The notes below the pieces were generated by a model. That model searched no databases. It was given only the letters and a program-made list of their open reading frames with translations, and was not told the DNA's origin. A stretch of DNA of 7,297 nt from Gammaproteobacteria bacterium RBG_16_37_9. Lineage in GTDB: Bacteria > Pseudomonadota > Gammaproteobacteria > UBA9339. Below, in pieces: positions 1 to 5,334 of this stretch (positions within the stretch are counted from its first letter, which is position 1; every line of letters starts with the position of its first letter). The position numbers and the translations under genes were made by a program. Location of the stretch: contig MGXJ01000006.1 in assembly GCA_001801345.1 (NCBI GenBank), positions 1 to 7,297 of the forward strand, in the 5' to 3' direction.

Positions 1-111
1 GCAATTCGTGGAGACGGCTATCGTTCAGTAAATGAAGGACAAAAAGTCGAATTTACAATTAAGCCAGGTCCAAAAGGCCCACAGGCTGAAGATGTAGTTG
101 CAGTTGAGTAA
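1..111 (+). CDS. csp: Cold-shock protein (CspA family), C-terminal part
   Basis: The first 111 bases read in frame 1 as 36 residues and a TAA stop, beginning AIRGDGYRSVNEGQKVEF and ending GPKGPQAEDVVAVE. This matches the second half of a bacterial cold-shock domain: the loop after the RNP2 motif, the acidic EGQKVEF strand, and the closing GPKGPQAxxV strand. Such proteins are usually about 65-70 residues, so roughly half is present; the RNP1 and RNP2 motifs lie before the window. Family members are small cytoplasmic single-stranded nucleic-acid-binding proteins acting as RNA chaperones. The gene converges on the transfer operon with only 13 bp between the stop codons, and no hairpin terminator is visible in that gap. 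Whether it is a chromosomal neighbour or cargo of the element cannot be told here. Confidence 0.9.
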   Translation, partial: AIRGDGYRSVNEGQKVEFTIKPGPKGPQAEDVVAVE

Positions 112-124
112 GATCTAATTATTT

Positions 125-1036
125 TTAGTATGCTGTTAATTCAGTGATGCTATTGATTTTATGCTTGCCGTTGTGATCACGCTGCATAAATACGATAATG
201 TCGATAGCTTCTTGTATGAGGCGCGTAGGAACAACGCTTACGACCTCATGCACTAAATCTTCGAGGCGTGAAATAGTAGCTTCTGGGCTATTGGCATGGA
301 TAGTGCATATGCCCCCAGGGTGTCCTGTGTTCCATGCTTTTAGCAGTTCAAGTGCTGCTCCATCTCGCACTTCACCAATAATAATTCGGTCTGGACGCAT
401 TCTTAAAACTCCTTTGACTAAGGTGCGCATAGAAACAGTGCTAGTTGTTGTAAGTTTTACACAGTCCGCAGCTGAAATTTGTAATTCTGGTAAGTCTTCC
501 AATACTACGATTCTATCTTTACAATCTTTTAATTCATTTAAAATCGCATTAGCAAAAGTAGTTTTACCTGAAGAGGTTCCACCAGAGACTAAAATATTTT
601 TGCGGTTTTTGACTTCTGTGCGTAATTGATCAGCTTGTTCTGCGGTTAAACACTCAGATTTGACATAGTCATCTAAGGTAAAAATACGAGTAGCGCGTTT
701 GCGGATAGTAAATGTTGGAGCTGAAGCTACAGGAGGCAGCCATCCTTGAAATCTTGCGCCGGTTTCTGGAAGTTCACAAGCAACTTCTGGGTGTTCATAA
801 TCTGCGATTTCTTGATGATAAGCCGCTGCTAATTTAATGATATTTATTGCTTGTTTATCGCTGAAAATAATGTCAGTAAAATATTTGCCTTTTGTATACG
901 ATTCAGCCCACAGCTTGCCGTCAGGGTTGAGCATAATTTCGATAATATTGTTATCTTGTAAAAGAGCAACTATATCTTTACCAAAAGATGTAGTTAGCAT
1001 GTCAAGATGGCGCTCGGCTGTTTTATTTCCTAGCAT
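125..1036 (-). CDS. trbB: TrbB, VirB11-family conjugative transfer ATPase
   Basis: Hexameric cytoplasmic ATPase of the P-type type IV secretion system, expected to work at the inner-membrane base of the channel in pilus assembly and transfer. Numbered from the ATG at 1036 (303 residues), it has an N-terminal domain with IMLNPDGKLWAE, Walker A GGTSSGKT at about 152-159 (Lys158), an Asp box LEDLPEL at 179-185, Walker B RIIIGEVRDG at 217-226 and a His box GHPGGICTIHANS at 238-250. All motifs of the family are intact and the length is normal. The frame stays open to a TTG at 1048 that directly abuts the traF stop. I prefer the ATG, 12 nt after that stop, though neither start has a clear Shine-Dalgarno. 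It is the last gene of the operon here, whereas in RP4 trbB precedes trbC-trbL. Confidence 0.95.
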   Translation of the reverse strand: MLGNKTAERHLDMLTTSFGKDIVALLQDNNIIEIMLNPDGKLWAESYTKGKYFTDIIFSDKQAINIIKLAAAYHQEIADYEHPEVACELPETGARFQGWLPPVASAPTFTIRKRATRIFTLDDYVKSECLTAEQADQLRTEVKNRKNILVSGGTSSGKTTFANAILNELKDCKDRIVVLEDLPELQISAADCVKLTTTSTVSMRTLVKGVLRMRPDRIIIGEVRDGAALELLKAWNTGHPGGICTIHANSPEATISRLEDLVHEVVSVVPTRLIQEAIDIIVFMQRDHNGKHKINSITELTAY

Positions 1037-1048
1037 AATAAATTTCAA

Positions 1049-1561
1049 TTAATTAACAAATATTGAAACTGCGCGTCCTAAAATTCTCTTAGATGAAATC
1101 GTTCCGAAATATCTACCGTCAAAGGAACGTTTATTTTCAGTGCTCAAAAGTAAGTATTGATCTTCAGTAAGTTTACCGCAAATTTTGGTTTGAGGTAACA
1201 ACTTATTTTGAGCATAAAATTTATATACCGGGCCTATTTTTTTGCTATTGATCCATATTGCTTCGTCATGTATACAAACATGATCATTGGGAATAGCAAA
1301 AACATATTTTATTATTGATCCACTTTGAGGAACCCAATGTTTTTCTTTAATAAAATCAAGCACACTGGGTGGTGGTATGAACTCCACAATATCATAGTGT
1401 GCAATTTTTTTTGCGGGTATAACAAGATAAAATCCTTGAGGCATGCTAGAAGTTACAGAATATGTTATGTGATAACCTAATTTTTTAATTGTGCTAACTG
1501 TGATACTAAGGATTCCTATGAAAATTAGGCTGGAAAGTAGGGGTAGAAACTTTTTAAGCAT
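1049..1561 (-). CDS. traF: TraF, conjugative transfer signal peptidase
   Basis: A 170-residue S26-family peptidase of the TraF type. In RP4, TraF matures and cyclises the TrbC prepilin, so the expected role here is processing of the conjugative pilin at the inner membrane. Residues 5-23 form one N-terminal membrane segment. The catalytic serine is in TSSMPQGFY (Ser39, just before the Met-Pro). The general-base lysine is in IIKYVFAIPNDHV (Lys85). The conserved SFDGRYFG block near the C-terminus carries Asp148, at the place of the third catalytic residue of RP4 TraF. Length fits the family and nothing is missing. The start is supported by GAGG 9 nt upstream. A repeat-filled gap separates it from trbL, and trbB follows with almost no gap, so traF and trbB are probably co-translated. 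Confidence 0.93.
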   Translation of the reverse strand: MLKKFLPLLSSLIFIGILSITVSTIKKLGYHITYSVTSSMPQGFYLVIPAKKIAHYDIVEFIPPPSVLDFIKEKHWVPQSGSIIKYVFAIPNDHVCIHDEAIWINSKKIGPVYKFYAQNKLLPQTKICGKLTEDQYLLLSTENKRSFDGRYFGTISSKRILGRAVSIFVN

Positions 1562-1570
1562 GGTTGTTAT

Positions 1571-1574
1571 CCTC
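1571..1574 (-). promoter_or_regulatory. Ribosome binding site of traF, inside a repeat arm
   Basis: On the minus strand GAGG lies 9 nt before the traF ATG (1561-1559). It sits within CGAGGATAACA (1565-1575), which differs by one base from the repeat arm CGAGGATGACA found at 1667-1677 in the same gap. The translation signal of traF therefore appears to be part of a diverged repeat copy. The spacing is slightly long but usable. Confidence 0.55.
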
Positions 1575-1585
1575 GCTCTCTTCTA

Positions 1586-1616
1586 CTGTCATCCCTCGTG
1601 TTAAACACGATGGCAG
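1586..1616. repeat. Imperfect inverted repeat, unit 1
   Basis: TCGTGTT (1596-1602) and AACACGA (1604-1610) form a near-continuous 7-bp palindrome, realistically a 6-bp stem with a TAA loop. Outside an internal mismatch, CC pairs with GG and CTG (1586-1588) pairs with CAG (1614-1616). It starts with the same TGTCATCC motif as the longer hairpin downstream, so it looks like a diverged or different member of the same element group. There is no T-run directly after it on either strand. Confidence 0.6.
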
Positions 1617-1636
1617 GCTCTCGGGCGCCTTTTAAT

Positions 1637-1677
1637 TGTCATCCTCGGATCTGCGCTTCGCTTGTCCGAGGATGACA
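1637..1677. repeat. Perfect 13-bp inverted repeat, unit 2
   Basis: TGTCATCCTCGGA (1637-1649) is the exact reverse complement of TCCGAGGATGACA (1665-1677). Within the 15-nt centre, GCG (1653-1655) can pair with CGC (1659-1661), giving a two-storey hairpin. As mRNA between trbL and traF it would fold strongly and could affect transcript stability, processing or the trbL:traF expression ratio. It lacks the T-tract of an intrinsic terminator on the minus strand: the bases after it are ATTAAAAGG. Confidence 0.85.
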
Positions 1678-1695
1678 GGCAAAAATATGTCATCC

Positions 1696-2820
1696 TTATG
1701 TTGTTTTTTCCTTCATCGCTTGCACTACAGCTTCTTTTATTTTTTTGACAGTGCCATCTGAGATGCTTTTTGATATCCGGCTAGCTTGAGATAATGCGTC
1801 TTTAGTTGTTTGAGAATCTATACCGCTGGTTGTAATACCAGCAGTTGTTGCTGGTATTGTAGCAGCAGAGGCTGTGCTCGAAATGCCCTCATAAGCTGGG
1901 TTGCTGCCTGGGGCAATGGTAGATGCTGCTTGAATATTAGCCATACCACCTCCAGTTGTAACCATAGTCGGAGTCGCAGGCTCACGCACAATTGTTACTG
2001 CTTGTGCATTGCTTTCAAGGATACTACTGCTTAGACCACCAACAACTTGACCGACAATTTTTGGTAAATAGAACGCTAAACATAAAAATAATAATGCTGT
2101 AAAAAATAATCCCAGGGCCTGGTTGATATTAAAATCAGTTGCGGTCGTAAGATCGGCTAATTGAAATCCATCCCATGTAGTTACCGCGATCCCGATAATA
2201 ATAATCAGTGTCATTAAGCGAGCCCCTGCCTGTAAAACTGATTGCACAGCTTTATCAAGCATGTTGCTGCTTGCAGACAGCGCACCAAATGGTAAAAAAA
2301 TTAAAGCTCCAAAAGAAACTAAATAAAAACTTACCATCTGCACAATCATTTGAATTCCTAATAATCCAAACACCAGCAAAATTCCCATGCCAAGACAGAT
2401 CTGAATCATGGTTGGTCCTAAGATGGTGTTATTGAATGCAAGCTGGAGAAAATATATGCCAATATCATAACCATATTTCCAAATTTTAGCCGGATTAAAG
2501 ACATACTGTGCTACGTTATCATTGTTAATCACTATCCCAGCTAGTTTTGCAAAGCTACTTACAATAGTATTTAATAGCCAAGAATAATTTTGGATGATAA
2601 AGAATATTAAACCTATTTTAATGATTTTAAAAAAAATCTTGCTCCATCCTGTATCTCGTTGTAAAGCCCAAGCAAGCCCCAACACGGTTAATTCTAAAGC
2701 GGCGAATAAATACAATAAATTAAATGCATATCTAGTTGCAGTAGAAAACGCAACGTTGATGTGTTCTAAAAAAGTAGATTGAATTAATGTAACCACTCCT
2801 GGATCGATAGCTACATTCAT
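1696..2820 (-). CDS. trbL: TrbL, VirB6-family polytopic inner-membrane protein
   Basis: A 374-residue integral membrane subunit of the mating channel. About five to six hydrophobic segments are visible, near residues 31-53, 64-85, 139-160, 162-180, 200-216 and 236-253. They are followed by a long non-membrane tail (about 265-374) rich in Ala, Thr, Ser and Gly that ends in a lysine-rich helix-like stretch. The ELTVLGLAWALQRD region near residue 43 and the central hydrophobic core followed by a low-complexity tail are typical of P-type TrbL. In the family, VirB6/TrbL proteins form part of the inner-membrane translocation path. The ATG overlaps the upstream stop as ATGA, and AGAGG lies 7 nt before it, so translation is probably coupled to the small gene upstream. 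A repeat-filled gap follows the stop. Confidence 0.92.
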   Translation of the reverse strand: MNVAIDPGVVTLIQSTFLEHINVAFSTATRYAFNLLYLFAALELTVLGLAWALQRDTGWSKIFFKIIKIGLIFFIIQNYSWLLNTIVSSFAKLAGIVINNDNVAQYVFNPAKIWKYGYDIGIYFLQLAFNNTILGPTMIQICLGMGILLVFGLLGIQMIVQMVSFYLVSFGALIFLPFGALSASSNMLDKAVQSVLQAGARLMTLIIIIGIAVTTWDGFQLADLTTATDFNINQALGLFFTALLFLCLAFYLPKIVGQVVGGLSSSILESNAQAVTIVREPATPTMVTTGGGMANIQAASTIAPGSNPAYEGISSTASAATIPATTAGITTSGIDSQTTKDALSQASRISKSISDGTVKKIKEAVVQAMKEKTT

Positions 2821-3146
2821 GTTGTTGCCTCTAAGTAACTGTCATCGAATGGTGTGCTATCTTCTTGAGGTTCGAATTTCTCAAAGGTTGCGTTATTAAA
2901 AAAAGAATCTGTCGTTATTTTTTGAGTGCTGGAAGTTTCTTTTTCTTTGATATCTTTAGTGTTTGTTGCTTTTTGAGAATCAGAAGTTTCGGTAGAATCT
3001 TTTTTCTCTCTGATCTCTTTTTTCGGTTCCATACCTGATATAAATTGATAGGTATATTGGTCAGCATATGCAGGACACAAAACAATATACAATGCTAGTA
3101 GTAATAAACCGCAAAACTTGATCAAGTTATTTGGCCTTAAATTCAT
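2817..3146 (-). CDS. Small secreted protein of unknown function in the trb operon
   Basis: I do not recognise this 109-residue protein. It starts with a typical Sec signal peptide: basic start MNLRPNNLIK, hydrophobic core about 11-24, and a cleavage site PAYA|DQ after residue 28. Cys24 is not in a good lipobox because Leu precedes it, so a soluble periplasmic product is more likely than a lipoprotein. The mature 81 residues are very polar. A Lys/Glu/Ser/Thr-rich low-complexity stretch (about 41-78) looks disordered, and the acidic C-terminus has scattered Phe. The gene starts 5 nt after the trbI stop and overlaps trbL by 4 bp, so it belongs to the operon. In RP4, trbJ (VirB5-like) and trbK (entry exclusion) lie in this position. 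The protein is much shorter than TrbJ and lacks the TrbK lipobox, so neither name is justified. Confidence 0.82.
   Translation of the reverse strand: MNLRPNNLIKFCGLLLLALYIVLCPAYADQYTYQFISGMEPKKEIREKKDSTETSDSQKATNTKDIKEKETSSTQKITTDSFFNNATFEKFEPQEDSTPFDDSYLEATT
2828..2832 (-). promoter_or_regulatory. Ribosome binding site of trbL
   Basis: On the minus strand AGAGG stands 7 nt before the trbL ATG (2820-2818), inside the end of the preceding reading frame. Together with the ATGA stop/start overlap it fixes the trbL start and suggests both reinitiation and independent loading of ribosomes. It is one of the few clear Shine-Dalgarno sites in this operon. Confidence 0.7.
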
Positions 3147-3151
3147 GTGTG

Positions 3152-4312
3152 CTAAAATTCGGGATTATATTCAGTTAATAACAAATCTCTATTCACTGTA
3201 ATATTGAATAGATATCCAGCTGGTAGCGTGATTGTAGGAGGCATGCCTAAAGCGCGATTAGCAAGGTTTTGAGTAATGTTAGAAAAACCAGAGCTAGCAT
3301 TTATGATTGAACTTTGTTGTGCGCTTGGATACTGTTTATTTATATTTTTGCTATCACTTCCGATGTTGTCGGAAATTGCTCCAGCACCGTAATTTATAAG
3401 CGCCCCCAGCATTGCTGAGCCTATAATTGTTCCCCAATGATTATTGACATCGCCTTCGAGGCCAGCGTGTCCCTGTAAGTCAGCAGCGGCAAATCTTTCT
3501 AACTGAATTGAAGAGTTGTCAGGGCGTATTATGCGAGTGAACTCTAGTGAGACTCGATTTTGGCCAGGGTTAACGCGTAAACTATATTCGCCAATGGCTT
3601 TGGAGCCCCTAGGAATAAGTAGATATTTTCCGGTTGCGGTGTCATATATATTTTGTCTGATATGAGCTACTACGGTGCCTGATATTGTTGAATTGATGCC
3701 GGTGACTAATGAAGCAGGTATTGTGGTGCCGGACATAACTTGATAGCGGGAAAGTGGTTTAACAACTTTATGTGGATTATAAACTGATTCTGGTCTGTCC
3801 CTGAATTTTAATGATTCATCTACCGGTTCTTGAGGTTGTTTAGGAATTTCAGCTCCTCCTAATCCAACAGTTCCTCCTAATCCAGCAAAAAACAGACCGC
3901 TGCTTTTTGCGCTTTGATCACCAGCGCTTATAGGTTTTGGTGTGTCTTTAGCTTCTAGTTGTCTTTTTAAAAGGTCATATGAATTTCTTAAGTCATCTAG
4001 CTGTTGCATTATTACGTTTAAATTAAAATTGTTTTGTTGCTCGGCAGAATATTTTTTAATTGAATTGATATCGCTGTAACTTTCTGGAAGATTTTTTAAC
4101 TCGGGGCTAATAACGAAAGCTTTGTTTGTAGTTATTTTGGTTGGCGTTTCAGTATTTTTTTTTACATAAGATGTTGAATTGAGAGCCCAAACAATAGCGG
4201 TTAATATTATTGTTGTGATAGCGGCAGTAACAACAATTATCAAACTCCTATTTATTTGGATAGGTTGTTTAGGTGTGGCATGGATCTCTAGTGGTGGTTT
4301 ATTTTTCAGCAT
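3152..4312 (-). CDS. trbI: TrbI, VirB10-family envelope-spanning channel protein
   Basis: A 386-residue TrbI/VirB10 protein, the core-complex subunit that reaches from the inner membrane to the outer membrane. It has a short cytoplasmic N-terminus, one membrane anchor at about 23-44, a periplasmic linker with a probable coiled coil (about 86-122, NVIMQQLDDLRNSYDLLKRQ), and a glycine- and proline-rich hinge at about 138-165. The conserved beta-barrel domain runs from about 190 to the end: YQVMSGTTIPASLVTGINS, TGKYLLIPRGSKAIGEY, RFAAADLQGHAGLEGDV, and closing PAGYLFNITVNRDL. The antenna region lies between about 295 and 350. The length is normal. The ATG is 13 nt after the trbG stop with a weak GGGA-like site upstream, and the next gene begins 5 nt after its TAG stop. 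Confidence 0.96.
   Translation of the reverse strand: MLKNKPPLEIHATPKQPIQINRSLIIVVTAAITTIILTAIVWALNSTSYVKKNTETPTKITTNKAFVISPELKNLPESYSDINSIKKYSAEQQNNFNLNVIMQQLDDLRNSYDLLKRQLEAKDTPKPISAGDQSAKSSGLFFAGLGGTVGLGGAEIPKQPQEPVDESLKFRDRPESVYNPHKVVKPLSRYQVMSGTTIPASLVTGINSTISGTVVAHIRQNIYDTATGKYLLIPRGSKAIGEYSLRVNPGQNRVSLEFTRIIRPDNSSIQLERFAAADLQGHAGLEGDVNNHWGTIIGSAMLGALINYGAGAISDNIGSDSKNINKQYPSAQQSSIINASSGFSNITQNLANRALGMPPTITLPAGYLFNITVNRDLLLTEYNPEF
3855..3884. repeat. Short in-frame direct repeat in the trbI hinge
   Basis: The 12-mer CCTCCTAATCCA occurs at 3855-3866 and again at 3873-3884, a period of 18 bp. In TrbI this encodes two adjacent GLGG-containing hexapeptides (GLGGTV and GLGGAE, residues 144-155) in the flexible linker. 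It looks like a small slippage duplication in a region that tolerates length change. Confidence 0.6.
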
Positions 4313-4325
4313 GTCCCAATCAGAA

Positions 4326-5255
4326 TTATCTTGTTTTCATCGCTATTTGAACGATGGTTTGATTGTTTTGCCCGCTACGTAACTGGGCTACATAAAATAT
4401 ATTGTCTACAATGTAGTAATTTCCCTGTACGCGATAATTAACTATTTGACTGTTTTTCTTGTCCCCAACAAATAAACTGGGCGCATCTTGGACGCGATTT
4501 GGAAATTTAATGTAAGTTTTACTGCCGTCATTAAATACCATAGTTGGATACCAATCTGGTTGAGGGCCTTTTGTTAATTTTAGTTTATAGTTAAAATTTA
4601 GCCTGCTGACATCTACTCCATTTGTTATGTCTGAAATGCCATTTGATGAGTCATCATCCAATTTGGCTATTAAGCCATCACCATCAGGATAGCGCCAGGC
4701 TACCGAGGCCATGTAAGTTTTTGGGGTGGAGTGTAGCATCATGTGATAAGTGCGCAAATCTGTGGTTACCACTAAGCTATTAGTTAAACCTTCATCAGTT
4801 GGTTTAATTAATAAATGTTCCTGGCGGTTAGCGCTAACGCCGCTATGAGTTTTGGAAACTTGCCAGCGTGAAGTGTCTCCAGCACCTACGGTTATAATAC
4901 GTTCGCCACTTTGGAATTGTATGTCAGTAACGCTTAGTGGAGCAGAATATATCTGATATAGCGCCCCAGGCATGTAATCAAAATTCATGATGGAATTGAT
5001 GTATTCACCAGTAGTTGGTTGGCGCACTGATTTTTTATTAGCTACTTCAATGGCTGCTTCTCCGGTTAGGCGATGGGGGCTAGAGGTTTTTTTAGTTGAC
5101 ATTAATTGTCCTGGCATCGGCACTGGGACATATTTAGTGGGCTGCATTCTACTGTTGGAATTTACAGCCAGAGCGTAAGGTTGATTGTCTTTTGCATCAG
5201 ATTGGCAGGCGCATAAAAATGCGCAGCCTAAAAGTAACAAGATAATTTTTTGCAT
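4326..5255 (-). CDS. trbG: TrbG, VirB9-family core-complex protein, probable lipoprotein
   Basis: A 309-residue VirB9/TrbG protein, which with TrbI forms the outer-membrane-associated core of the secretion channel. The N-terminus is a signal peptide with a possible lipobox LCAC ending at Cys17, followed by Gln-Ser-Asp, so the protein may be lipidated. A Pro-rich linker follows (about 36-80). The N-terminal VirB9 domain starts near 100 with the signature YSAPLSVTDIQFQSGERI and the following Trp131. The C-terminal domain includes NYKLKL, PDWYPTMVFNDGSKTYIKFP (234-252) and VNYRVQGNYYIVDNIF, the segment that binds VirB10/VirB7 in known structures. The start is fixed by GGAG 8 nt upstream. A 79-bp gap precedes the gene and trbI follows after 13 nt. 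No separate TrbH/VirB7 gene is seen. Confidence 0.95.
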   Translation of the reverse strand: MQKIILLLLGCAFLCACQSDAKDNQPYALAVNSNSRMQPTKYVPVPMPGQLMSTKKTSSPHRLTGEAAIEVANKKSVRQPTTGEYINSIMNFDYMPGALYQIYSAPLSVTDIQFQSGERIITVGAGDTSRWQVSKTHSGVSANRQEHLLIKPTDEGLTNSLVVTTDLRTYHMMLHSTPKTYMASVAWRYPDGDGLIAKLDDDSSNGISDITNGVDVSRLNFNYKLKLTKGPQPDWYPTMVFNDGSKTYIKFPNRVQDAPSLFVGDKKNSQIVNYRVQGNYYIVDNIFYVAQLRSGQNNQTIVQIAMKTR

Positions 5256-5263
5256 AAATAGGG

Positions 5264-5267
5264 CTCC
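5264..5267 (-). promoter_or_regulatory. Ribosome binding site of trbG
   Basis: On the minus strand GGAG stands 8 nt before the trbG ATG (5255-5253), preceded by a run of T. It is a good match in site and spacing, and it confirms the start that gives the signal peptide. Confidence 0.7.
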
Positions 5268-5284
5268 AAAAAAATATAACTAAA

Positions 5285-5312
5285 ATAATACTGTCTAGCA
5301 TGGTAGCCGCAA
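5285..5312 (-). promoter_or_regulatory. Candidate sigma-70-like promoter upstream of trbG
   Basis: Read on the minus strand, TTGCGG (5312-5307) and TATTAT (5290-5285) are separated by 16 nt. The -10 matches five of six consensus bases and the -35 only three of six. The position, about 30 nt before the trbG ATG, would leave a short leader. The -35 lies inside the palindromic repeat. This is a weak pattern match in AT-rich DNA and could be chance. Confidence 0.25.
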
Positions 5313-5330
5313 GCTTCAGCTTGTGCTACC
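5302..5330. repeat. 29-nt palindromic repeat between trbF and trbG
   Basis: GGTAGC (5302-5307) pairs with GCTACC (5325-5330). Inside, after one bulged C, GCAAG pairs with CTTGT (one G-U pair) and the centre CAAGCTTCAGCTTG is itself palindromic, giving an 11-bp stem. It occupies much of the 79-bp gap between trbF and trbG, which holds no gene. Its sequence differs from the repeats at 1562-1695, so it is a second repeat type. No T-run follows directly on the minus strand, so it is not a standard terminator, but it could stabilise mRNA ends or change the trbF:trbG ratio. Confidence 0.7.
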
Positions 5331-5334
5331 TAAC

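Larger units (their letters stand above)
1562..1695. repeat. Intergenic cluster of palindromic repeat units
   Basis: The 134 bp between trbL and traF contain no gene. They are built around four copies of TGTYATCC on the plus strand, starting at 1565, 1587, 1637 and 1688; the last three are 50 and 51 bp apart. Two copies begin inverted repeats (annotated separately). The last copy ends at base 1695, exactly next to the trbL stop codon. The local GC content is visibly higher than in the flanking genes. This looks like a REP-like or MITE-like palindromic element invading an operon gap. I cannot name its family from sequence alone. Confidence 0.7.

Noticed and set aside
198..629. 143-codon plus-strand reading frame opposite trbB
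   Set aside because: It is the antisense of an intact VirB11 ATPase with all its motifs and encodes no recognisable domain. The other plus-strand frames (837-1052, 1810-2034, 2208-2435, 2594-2782, 4179-4382, 4987-5178, 6014-6253, 6183-6416) are rejected for the same reason.
1637..1677. Hairpin between trbL and traF as an intrinsic terminator
   Set aside because: The stem is strong but no T-tract follows it on the minus strand, and traF and trbB downstream need transcription through it. A repeat element is the better description.
1562..1695. CRISPR array or tRNA/small RNA gene in the repeat-rich gap
   Set aside because: The repeated motif is only about 8 bp, the units between are themselves palindromic, and no cloverleaf or spacer arrangement is visible.
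2817..3146. Naming the small secreted protein TrbJ or TrbK
   Set aside because: It fits the position, but it is less than half the length of TrbJ, has no long coiled coil, and its Cys24 follows a leucine, which is not a lipobox. Position alone is not enough for a name.
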